In this document: piece after piece, positions 34,746 to 41,572 of the stretch
How the letters are laid out: each line of letters opens with the position of its first letter
Numbering within the stretch: the stretch's first letter is position 1
Translations under genes and position numbers: made by a program
Source of the DNA: Planctomycetaceae bacterium
Lineage (GTDB): Bacteria; Planctomycetota; Planctomycetia; Pirellulales; UBA1268
Assembly (NCBI GenBank): GCA_947459185.1
Contig: CANHCU010000012.1
Coordinates: 1-52,130, forward strand
Length of the DNA: 52,130 nt
Direction of reading: 5' to 3'
The notes under the pieces: model-generated
What the model was told of the DNA's origin: nothing
Database searches by the model: none
What the model saw: the letters and a program-made list of their open reading frames with translations, nothing else

Positions 34746-36974
34746 ATGGGCCGACACACACGCTTTACTCGCACAGGCATCGCGGGCTCTGTGTCGCTCG
34801 CAGTCGCCGCAGTCGTCGCGGCGACATGGCTTGCGGCCGCCGCCGCCGCTGATGGTGGCGACGGTCAGTCGCTCCCGCCCCGAGTGCGGATCCGCGACGT
34901 CCTCGCCGATGTGAATGCCACGGCTCGGCGGCAGGTGACAGTGCGTGGCGTCGTGACGTGGCGGGGTGGGAATGGCCTGATCGTGCAGGACGATTCCGGG
35001 GGCATCTGGATCGATACCCCGCGGGACGCTCTGCGCCCGATCATGCTCCGGTGCGATCCCGCCGTGCTGGCCCGGCTCGCACCGGGGCAGGACGTGGAGG
35101 CGGCGGGCTGGACCAACCGGGGCGGCTATTCGCCGAACATCTTTCCCGAAGCGATCCGCATCCTCGGCGAGAAGCCGGAGCCTGAGCCGATGCCGATCGA
35201 TCGCGGGCGGTTCTTCAGCGGTGTGGAAGATTGCCTGCGCGTGACCGTGCAGGGCCTCGTCCAGGGCATTCGTGACGGCGGTGACGACTGGCTGCTCATC
35301 GCAGCCGACCATGCCAATCGCTTCACGGCCGTGGTGCCGAAGCGGATCATGTCCCATGCACCGGAGCATCTGGTCGATGCGGACGTGCGGATCGTGGGCG
35401 TGGCGGCGATGCAGTTCAACACCCGTGGCGAGCGGCAGTCGTCGCGGCTGCTGGTGGTGCGGGCCGGGGATATCACGGTCGAACGGCCACCGATCGGATC
35501 GCCGTTCGAAGCCCCCGAAGTGCCGCTCTACGCGATCGCCCAATACAACCCCGACCCAGCCGACGGGCACCGGATTCGCACACAGGGCATGGTCACGTTT
35601 GCCGAGCCCGCGAAGTTCCTCTATCTCCAGCAGGGCACGATGGGCGTGCGGGTGGAGACTGCTTCGGCCGAGCGGTTCATGCCGGGAGACCGGGTCGAGG
35701 TGGCGGGCTTCGTCGATGGCCAACGCGACGTGGCCGGCATCGTCGAGGCCGTCGTGCGGCGGATCGAATCGGACCGGCCGCTGCAGCCGATTCGGATCAC
35801 GCCTGACGAGATCGTGGCCATCAACAGGCATGCCTCGTATCACGGTACGGTCGCCGCGCCGGGCGACTACATGGGCTGCCTCGTCACGTTCCCCGCCCGC
35901 GTCGTGGACGTGCAGGCGGCGGGGGCCGGAGGCGCGATGCTGCTCCAGTCGGGGAGCACGAGCGTGGTCGCTGTGGCCCAGCCGGAGACCTTTCAGAGCC
36001 TCCGCCGCTTGGAGCCGGGCAGCGAAGTGGTTGCGACCGGGATCGTGCGGGAGTCCGCGGCTGACACGGACGTCGCCGACAGGGCCGCGGCGGCCAGAGC
36101 GTTCGGGCAGTTGCAGTTGCTCCTTCGATCGGCAGCCGACATGCGGCTCGTCCGGGCCCCGTCGTGGTGGAAGCCGCATCGGCTGGCGGCGGCCTTGGCG
36201 GCGGTGGCCGCGGTCGCGGGGATCGCCGCCGGCTGGGTGGTGCTCCTGCGGCGGCAGGTGGCGAGGCAGATGGGGCTGATCGAGACGAAGCTGCAGGCCG
36301 AGGCGACGGCGGAAGAGCGGCAGCGGATCGCCCGGGAGTTCCACGACTCGCTCGAGCAGGGGCTCGCCGGACTGTCGCTGCGGCTCGATGTCGCCGTCCA
36401 CGAGGCCGGCGATGAGCGGACGCGGGGCGTGCTGCGGCAGCAGCGGCAGCTGCTGGCGGGCATCCAGACCGAAGCCCGCGGTTTTCTCTGGGACCTGCGC
36501 GATCCCGTGCACGTCGAGGGCTCGCTGCGCGAGTCGATCACGGCGCAACTGCGGCTCCTGCAGCCGCTCTCCGCCGCGGAGATCGTGCTCGATGCCGTGA
36601 CCCCGAGCCCCGACGTGGCCCCGGCGGTGCAGTATCAGCTTGTGCGGATCGTTCGCGAGGCGGTCATCAACGCGATCCGGCACGCCCGGGCCCGCCGCAT
36701 CGCCGTGGGGATTCGTCTCGAACGGCCGGGCGGCGAGCTGGGCAGCGTGTGTCTGACGGTGGCCGATGACGGCGAGGGGTTCGACATCGGGTCGCGGTCG
36801 GCCGTGGAGGGGCACTACGGCCTCCGCGGCATGCAGGAACGGGCCCGCCGCATCGGGGCCGAGTTCGTGGTCGAGAGCGGGCACGGTCTCGGCACGCGGA
36901 TCGTCGTGACGGTGCCTGTGCGGTTGGCGTCTGCCGGTTTAGGCAATGGCGAGCCGGCCGGCTTGTCGGCATAG
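34746..36974 (+). CDS. NarL-type sensor histidine kinase 1 with OB-like periplasmic sensor
   Basis: A 742-residue kinase starting at ATG 34746, with GAGGTG five bases upstream. A signal/anchor helix covers residues 11-35. The periplasmic part (about 45-470) seems to hold four modules that begin with strands like VTVRGVVTW (65), LRVTVQGLVQG (about 163), IRTQGMVTF (about 276) and GCLVTFPARVVDV (about 376), with inner motifs such as GLIVQDDSGGIWID and FLYLQQGTMGVRVE. This looks like repeated OB folds. A second membrane helix lies at about 478-499. The HisKA_3 motif RIAREFHDSLEQGLAGLSL carries phospho-acceptor His533, and the HATPase has VREAVINAIRHARA and DDGEGFDIG. The response regulator follows after 42 bases. 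A paralogue lies at 45735. Confidence 0.9.
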   Translation: MGRHTRFTRTGIAGSVSLAVAAVVAATWLAAAAAADGGDGQSLPPRVRIRDVLADVNATARRQVTVRGVVTWRGGNGLIVQDDSGGIWIDTPRDALRPIMLRCDPAVLARLAPGQDVEAAGWTNRGGYSPNIFPEAIRILGEKPEPEPMPIDRGRFFSGVEDCLRVTVQGLVQGIRDGGDDWLLIAADHANRFTAVVPKRIMSHAPEHLVDADVRIVGVAAMQFNTRGERQSSRLLVVRAGDITVERPPIGSPFEAPEVPLYAIAQYNPDPADGHRIRTQGMVTFAEPAKFLYLQQGTMGVRVETASAERFMPGDRVEVAGFVDGQRDVAGIVEAVVRRIESDRPLQPIRITPDEIVAINRHASYHGTVAAPGDYMGCLVTFPARVVDVQAAGAGGAMLLQSGSTSVVAVAQPETFQSLRRLEPGSEVVATGIVRESAADTDVADRAAAARAFGQLQLLLRSAADMRLVRAPSWWKPHRLAAALAAVAAVAGIAAGWVVLLRRQVARQMGLIETKLQAEATAEERQRIAREFHDSLEQGLAGLSLRLDVAVHEAGDERTRGVLRQQRQLLAGIQTEARGFLWDLRDPVHVEGSLRESITAQLRLLQPLSAAEIVLDAVTPSPDVAPAVQYQLVRIVREAVINAIRHARARRIAVGIRLERPGGELGSVCLTVADDGEGFDIGSRSAVEGHYGLRGMQERARRIGAEFVVESGHGLGTRIVVTVPVRLASAGLGNGEPAGLSA
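36931..36947 (+). repeat. 17-bp word shared with 39969-39985 (copy 1)
   Basis: CTGCCGGTTTAGGCAAT lies at the very end of the kinase 1 gene, 70 bases before response regulator 1. An identical 17-base word lies 115 bases before the first DUF1559 gene, and both are followed within a few bases by GCCGGCCGGC. It could be a regulator-binding site or a scar of duplication. Confidence 0.6.
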
Positions 36975-37016
36975 TTTCTGGTTCATCATACGGGCTCCCA
37001 GCCCAGGGCATGTGGT

Positions 37017-37652
37017 ATGTCGAAACCGATCCGGCTGCTCATCGTCGACGACCATCCCGTGTTTCGCGAGTCGCTCGCGCATGCGCTTGGCGCGGCGGCT
37101 GGCTTCGAGGTGATGGCCCAGGCCAACGACGGTGCCGCGGCTGTGGGCCTCTGGCAGCGGCACCGGCCCGACGTGACGCTTATGGACGTCAGACTCGTCG
37201 ATGTTCAGGGCGTGGCGGCCGTAAGGCGGATTCTCGCGGCGGCGCCCGCAGCCCGGGTGCTGATGCTCACCTCGTCGGAAGACGACCGCGACGCCGTCGA
37301 GGCGCTCGAGGCGGGTGCGGCCGGCTACATCACCAAGAACGTCGGCTTCATGGAACTGCAGGAGGCGATCCGGGAGGTGCATGCCGGCGGCCGGCCGATC
37401 GGCGAAGAGGTGGCTCGACGGCTCGCGGTGCGGGACAAGGGTGGGCCGCTTTCGCCTCGCGAGATGGAGGTGCTTTCGCTGTTGCGGGATGGTCTGTCCG
37501 AGAAGGAGATCTGCGGGCGTCTTTCGATCGCCGACCGGACGGTGCGGGCCCACGTGGCGGCTATCAAGGAAAAGCTCGACGCCTCCTCGACTGCCCACTG
37601 CGTGACCCGTGGCTTCGAGATCGGGCTGCTCGCCGCGGACAAAAGGCGGTAA
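37017..37652 (+). CDS. NarL/LuxR-type response regulator 1
   Basis: A 211-residue two-domain regulator. The receiver domain (1-120) has the acidic pair DD11-12 (LLIVDDHPVFRESL), phospho-acceptor Asp57 (VTLMDVRLVD), the Thr in LMLTSSED and Lys107 (GYITKNVG). The DNA-binding domain (about 145-205) is a LuxR-type helix-turn-helix: LSPREMEVLSLLRDGLSEKE and RTVRAHVAAIKEKLDASSTA. It is the partner of kinase 1 by position. Direct targets are not known; the next gene encodes a secreted GH86-like protein. It is clearly paralogous to the regulator at 49837. Confidence 0.93.
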   Translation: MSKPIRLLIVDDHPVFRESLAHALGAAAGFEVMAQANDGAAAVGLWQRHRPDVTLMDVRLVDVQGVAAVRRILAAAPAARVLMLTSSEDDRDAVEALEAGAAGYITKNVGFMELQEAIREVHAGGRPIGEEVARRLAVRDKGGPLSPREMEVLSLLRDGLSEKEICGRLSIADRTVRAHVAAIKEKLDASSTAHCVTRGFEIGLLAADKRR

Positions 37653-37699
37653 AGGATGGGAAGCGTCCCAAGAAGCCCGAGTCGCTCGAGAATTTCGCA

Positions 37700-37751
37700 C
37701 CACGGTAAAGCCCTGCCACAACCAGATCGACATTGGGATCGACACCACGTC
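37700..37751 (+). pseudogene. 3' remnant of a lipoprotein gene like that at 41123
   Basis: This piece encodes RTTVKPCHNQIDIGIDTTST and is about 88 percent identical by eye at the DNA level to the 3' end of the lipoprotein gene at 41123-41572, which encodes TRTVKPGHNQIDIEIDTTST. Upstream of the match the sequence is unrelated, and no start codon or signal peptide remains. It lies in the 116-base spacer between response regulator 1 and the GH86-like gene. It is best read as the leftover of a deleted or recombined copy. Confidence 0.75.
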
Positions 37752-37768
37752 TACGCTACGAAGACCAC

Positions 37769-39706
37769 ATGAGAATTGCCCGCCTCGCCTTGCTCTTCCG
37801 TACGGCCTTGTGGCTCTCGGCGTCGGTGTCGTGCCACGCCGCGGAGCCGCCGGCACGAATCGTCGTCGATCCCTTTTGCCAACGCAGCATCGGCGGTGTC
37901 TGCGACCTCGACCGCCGAGTGTTTTTCGGTCTGTGTGATCAGGGCACGAGTTTCGACGAGCGTTGTCGGACACCGGCACGGTACGAATACCTCGTGAAGG
38001 AAAACGGCATCACGTTCGGCCGGACCATGAACGTCGTTTCCGGGCTCGAGCAATGGGACAAAGCAATTCGCCAAGATCCCGCCCGGGCAGGGTTCGTCGA
38101 TCTCGCATACCTGCAGGAGAAACTCCGGAATACCCGACGGGAGCCGACGCAGGGGTTCAAGGCCGACATGGGCGGGCGGCTGCACGTGGCCGCCCACGAT
38201 CATGCCGGTGGGTTTCCCGAGTTCATGGGCCGACACTCCCTGCCGGCCGCCGAGAAGGATGCTCATTCCCCGCCGCTGCCGGAAAACATTTCCGCTGCTG
38301 CGGAACTCTCGGCCGCCGCGCTGAAGCATCGGTTCACCGATTTCGACAGGCCGGCGTTTTACGAGCCCATCAACGAGCCGCACTGGGCCGCCTGGCGCGG
38401 GGAGCATCTGGCGCGGTGGCACCTCGCAACGCACGAAGCCGTGCACCGCGAGGCGCCGGAGGTGCAGGTGGGCGGACCATGCCTGCCGGTCCCTTACTTC
38501 TACAAGAAGGGTTACAAGGGGCTCGACGGGCTCGCGTCGTTCATCGCCAACACCGGTTGTCGGCTCGACTTCTACTCGTTCCACGTCTACGACTACCTGC
38601 GGGAAGTCGGAGGGGATTTCGGCGGCCGGATCACGAGCGGCCTGCCGCTGGAGTCGGTGCTCGACCTGGTCGAGAACCACACCGTGAACACGCATGGCCG
38701 GGAGGTGCCCCTCGTCGTCAGCGAACACGGTGGCTACGGTGCGGATGAACTCGTCGAGCGGCTGGCCGAGAAGCACTTCCCGGGCGACGGCTTCGAGTGG
38801 GAGATGCGGAAGCGGTCGATCGACGACTTCAACATGGTGTCGAGCGTGGTGGCCAACACGCTCGTCTTCATGGACCACCCGCACGTCGTCAAGAAGGCCG
38901 TGCCCTTCATCCTGCTCCAAGCGTTCGACTGGGATCCGAAGTTCTACGCCGTCCTCTACGTGCCGCGGGACTACACCGACAAGAGCGATTGGGTGCCCAC
39001 GCGAAAGATCCTCTTCTACACGCTCTTTCGCGATCTGGCGGGACGGCGGGTCGTCGCCGACTGTCCCGATCCCGACATTCAGGCGAGGGCCTTCGTCGAT
39101 GGCCGCACGCTCTTCGTCATCCTCGACAACCTCTCCCGCGTGCCGCAGCCGGCGGTGCTCACGATCCCGACCCCCCAGCGGCTCGACGTCCGTCGCCTCT
39201 CCCTGGCCGCCGACTTCACCCCGGCCTTTGACGAAGAGACGGTGGAGAAGCCGGCCACGCTGCTCGAGCAACTCGTGCTCGCGCCGCGTGAGACCGTCAT
39301 CTTGCGGGCCGGCTACCCGGCCGACCTTTCACCCAAGCAGGCGATCGACGAGCGGATCCACTACGGCGACGCGATCGCTGCCGACGTGGAGGGTGAGGCG
39401 AGGTTTTCCGTTCGCGTGCGCGACCCGAAGCGGGCTGTCAGGGCCACGCTTCGCATCGGCGTGAGCCGGCCCCCCGAGGCCGGGCACGCGGTGCGGGTTG
39501 TTCTCAATGGGCGGCAGCTCGAGGTGCCGCTCGAGGATTGCGCGGAGCGGCTCGTGGAAGAGGAGTATGCATCGTGCAAGCTGATTCCGGTCGATGTCGG
39601 AGTGCTCGAAGAAACGAACGACGTTCGCCTGTCGTTTCCCGACGGCAAGCCCGGAAGCGTCGGTGCGGTCGTGATCCGGGCGGCGGTGCCTGAGCCGCCG
39701 CGTTGA
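37769..39706 (+). CDS. Secreted GH86-like glycoside hydrolase (agarase/porphyranase type, tentative)
   Basis: A 645-residue protein with a signal peptide (RIARLALLFRTALWLSASVS, then CHA-AEPP). The central part is a clan-A-like TIM barrel. The acid/base is probably Glu203 in FYEPINEPHWAAW, and the nucleophile probably Glu319 in VPLVVSEHGGYGADELV. RLDFYSFHVYDYLREVGGDF and VPFILLQAFDWDPKFYAVLY are further blocks. The C-terminal 230 residues are beta-rich. Layout and motifs remind me of GH86 beta-agarases and porphyranases, which cut red-algal galactans; another clan-A family is possible. It is probably expressed with the kinase 1/regulator 1 pair. ATG 37769 is chosen because the signal peptide begins there. 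Confidence 0.6.
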   Translation: MRIARLALLFRTALWLSASVSCHAAEPPARIVVDPFCQRSIGGVCDLDRRVFFGLCDQGTSFDERCRTPARYEYLVKENGITFGRTMNVVSGLEQWDKAIRQDPARAGFVDLAYLQEKLRNTRREPTQGFKADMGGRLHVAAHDHAGGFPEFMGRHSLPAAEKDAHSPPLPENISAAAELSAAALKHRFTDFDRPAFYEPINEPHWAAWRGEHLARWHLATHEAVHREAPEVQVGGPCLPVPYFYKKGYKGLDGLASFIANTGCRLDFYSFHVYDYLREVGGDFGGRITSGLPLESVLDLVENHTVNTHGREVPLVVSEHGGYGADELVERLAEKHFPGDGFEWEMRKRSIDDFNMVSSVVANTLVFMDHPHVVKKAVPFILLQAFDWDPKFYAVLYVPRDYTDKSDWVPTRKILFYTLFRDLAGRRVVADCPDPDIQARAFVDGRTLFVILDNLSRVPQPAVLTIPTPQRLDVRRLSLAADFTPAFDEETVEKPATLLEQLVLAPRETVILRAGYPADLSPKQAIDERIHYGDAIAADVEGEARFSVRVRDPKRAVRATLRIGVSRPPEAGHAVRVVLNGRQLEVPLEDCAERLVEEEYASCKLIPVDVGVLEETNDVRLSFPDGKPGSVGAVVIRAAVPEPPR

Positions 39707-39766
39707 AATCGGCACCGAGTTCCCGCTGGGGCAGGTGCAGTAGGTTCGTGCGGATGCGGAGGCTGA

Positions 39767-39946
39767 TTCCACAGTGCTTGTTGCCGCCGCCCCGCCGTGG
39801 CTGGTTGCGATGGAGTCCGCCCGACGCTCCGCGGGCTCGATGCCGCGATCGGGCGCAACCAAGTCTACGAGCTGAATCTGTTCGGCATCCTCAACGTCGG
39901 CGTGTGGGACAGGCACTTCGCCAATCAGAAGCCGGAACAGCGATGA
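39767..39946 (+). pseudogene. Possible C-terminal remnant of a lost gene
   Basis: An open stretch after a stop at 39764-39766 ends with LRGLDAAIGRNQVYELNLFG, ILNVGVWDRHFANQKPEQR and TGA. This sequence looks protein-like, with mixed composition unlike the Arg/Pro-rich shadow frames. There is no usable start, ribosome binding site or N-terminus. It is probably the end of a gene whose 5' part was deleted. I do not recognise the family. Confidence 0.4.
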
Positions 39947-40099
39947 GAGGGCGGAAAATCCGGTCGACCTGCCGGTTTAGGCAATAGCGGCTGCCGGCCG
40001 GCGTGCCTAGGATCGATTTTGAGGGTTTGGGGACGGTCGCGAGCGGTGCCCCACAAGCCCCGGCCAGATCGTGTCCCCATCCAGTCGAAGGAGCCCATC
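39947..40099. other. Spacer upstream of the first DUF1559 gene
   Basis: The stretch holds the second copy of the 17-base word shared with kinase 1 (39969-39985), a GCCGGCCGGC palindrome (39993-40002) and the ribosome binding site GAAGGAG at 40087-40093. No clear -35/-10 pair was found. The block CTAGGATCGATTTTGAGGGT loosely resembles CTACGATTCTCGAAGAGGGT upstream of the second DUF1559 gene, which hints at a shared control site. Confidence 0.4.
39969..39985 (+). repeat. 17-bp word shared with 36931-36947 (copy 2)
   Basis: CTGCCGGTTTAGGCAAT is an exact match to the end of the kinase 1 gene. Here it lies in non-coding DNA 115 bases before the first DUF1559 gene. Confidence 0.6.
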
Positions 40100-41119
40100 A
40101 TGCATGCTGTCGAGAGTCCACTCAGCCGAATGTCGATCGGCCGCGGCACGCCACCGCGGCGAACCAGCGGTTTCACACTCGTCGAACTTCTGGTCGTGAT
40201 CGCGATCATCGGCACGCTCGTGGGCCTGCTGCTGCCGGCCGTGCAGGCGGCGAGAGAATCGGCCCGCCGCTCTCAGTGCAGCAACAACATGAAGCAGGTG
40301 GCCCTCGGCCTGCAGAACTATGCCGATGCCAACAAGGCGCTGCCGCCATCGGCGACCAACGGCACCGTGGACACGAGGGGACGCAAGGGCTTTAGTTGGA
40401 TGCTCTTGTTGCTTCCCTATATCGAACACACTTCGCTATTCAACGTCATCAACCAATATCAGGAGCCTATGTGGCTCAATGCGCAAGACGCAGCATTGGC
40501 AAGAATGCCTATCCCGCAATTTATCTGCCCGACTGACAAGGTGGGTGTGCTGGAGCCGGAGGCCTATGTGAACTCGCCGGCCGCATGGATGACGATGCGG
40601 TCGAGCAAGTCAAATTATCTGGCGAATGGCGGATCGAGAGATTACTGGGGAGGTACCATCGACCAGCAGTTGCGGGCGTCCCTGGGAGCATTTCGGAAGG
40701 TGAAGGGCGCTGCGTTCAAGGACTTCACGGACGGCCTGTCAGAGACGTTTCTGATCGGCGAGGTTGGCGGGCCGACTGTCAACCCGAGCGAAGCCAATCT
40801 GATGCCTGGCATCTGGACCGCCACGGCCAATCAAAACAACGGTCAGCATGAGATCCAGCGGTGGACAGCCAACAAGTTGAATGCCGGGGTGTGGGGCAGC
40901 TTTGGCAGCTACCACCTGGGCGGTGCGAACTTCGCTCTGGCCGATGCTTCGGTCCGGTTCGTCGACGACATGATCCAGGCCAACCCGATGCTCTGGGGAT
41001 TCGACGCGAGCAGCGACGCGTCGATCGCGAGCTACCTCAGCCAGATATCGAGCACGAGCCGTGGTGTCTATGAGCGGCTGAGCACCCGGGCGGATGGCCT
41101 CACAACCGGAGATTTTTAG
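40100..41119 (+). CDS. DUF1559 protein 1 (pilin-like N-terminus)
   Basis: A 339-residue member of the large planctomycete DUF1559 family. The N-terminus carries a type IV pilin-like processing and membrane motif: [20 protein letters not shown] then LLLPAVQAARESARR (about 23-57). The DUF1559 domain follows, with CSNNMKQVALGLQNYADANK, a conserved FICPTDK block and a C-terminal HLGGANFALADASVRFVDD. These proteins are probably exported and assembled like pseudopilins; their role is unknown. GAAGGAG lies seven bases before the ATG. The lipoprotein gene starts three bases after the stop, so the two are coupled. A paralogous pair lies at 48116-49808. Confidence 0.92.
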   Translation: MHAVESPLSRMSIGRGTPPRRTSGFTLVELLVVIAIIGTLVGLLLPAVQAARESARRSQCSNNMKQVALGLQNYADANKALPPSATNGTVDTRGRKGFSWMLLLLPYIEHTSLFNVINQYQEPMWLNAQDAALARMPIPQFICPTDKVGVLEPEAYVNSPAAWMTMRSSKSNYLANGGSRDYWGGTIDQQLRASLGAFRKVKGAAFKDFTDGLSETFLIGEVGGPTVNPSEANLMPGIWTATANQNNGQHEIQRWTANKLNAGVWGSFGSYHLGGANFALADASVRFVDDMIQANPMLWGFDASSDASIASYLSQISSTSRGVYERLSTRADGLTTGDF

Positions 41120-41122
41120 TCG

Positions 41123-41572
41123 ATGACGCTTGAACCACTGAACGCGTGGGCCGCGGCTCTTGCGTGCCTGGCGGTTGCGATTGCCGGATGTGGCGGTGGT
41201 GGTCTAGGGGCAACCACGACCGGCCGCGTCACGATCGACGGCCAGCCGGCTCCGGCGGGTATTCGCGTCGACTTTCAGCCACAGGGGCCGAAAAGCTCGC
41301 CGTCGATGGGGGTCACCGACCCCAAGGGCCACTATGAGCTTTTCTTCACGCCGGCGCGGAAGGGCGTGATGCCGGGCGAGTGCCTCGTGCGGCTGTCCGT
41401 GATTCCGGAGCGGTCGGCCGATGGGATTCCCACGGTGCCCGAGGCCTTGAAAGCCGTACGCATCCCCGAGCACTACGGCCGGCAATCGACGCTCACCCGC
41501 ACGGTGAAGCCCGGCCACAACCAGATCGACATCGAGATCGACACCACGTCTACACCGACCAAGCCGAAATGA
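41123..41572 (+). CDS. Small lipoprotein with carboxypeptidase-regulatory-like fold
   Basis: A 149-residue protein with a lipoprotein signal (AAALACLAVAIAGC, Cys near 23) followed by a Gly-rich linker. The domain has GRVTIDGQPAPAGIRVDFQP, GVTDPKGHYELFF and PGECLVRLSVIP. This is the pattern of the small beta-sandwich found after DUF1559 genes in planctomycetes (carboxypeptidase-regulatory-like). It ends with KPGHNQIDIEIDTTST and a Lys/Pro tail. Its 3' end overlaps the start of the next gene by four bases. A remnant of a near-identical 3' end lies at 37700. The function is unknown; an envelope-attached partner of DUF1559 protein 1 is likely. Confidence 0.8.
   Translation: MTLEPLNAWAAALACLAVAIAGCGGGGLGATTTGRVTIDGQPAPAGIRVDFQPQGPKSSPSMGVTDPKGHYELFFTPARKGVMPGECLVRLSVIPERSADGIPTVPEALKAVRIPEHYGRQSTLTRTVKPGHNQIDIEIDTTSTPTKPK

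Noticed and set aside
34560-36884. 774-codon minus-strand open frame opposite kinase 1
   Set aside because: His/Arg/Pro-rich shadow typical of GC-rich antisense frames; the plus strand carries complete kinase motifs.
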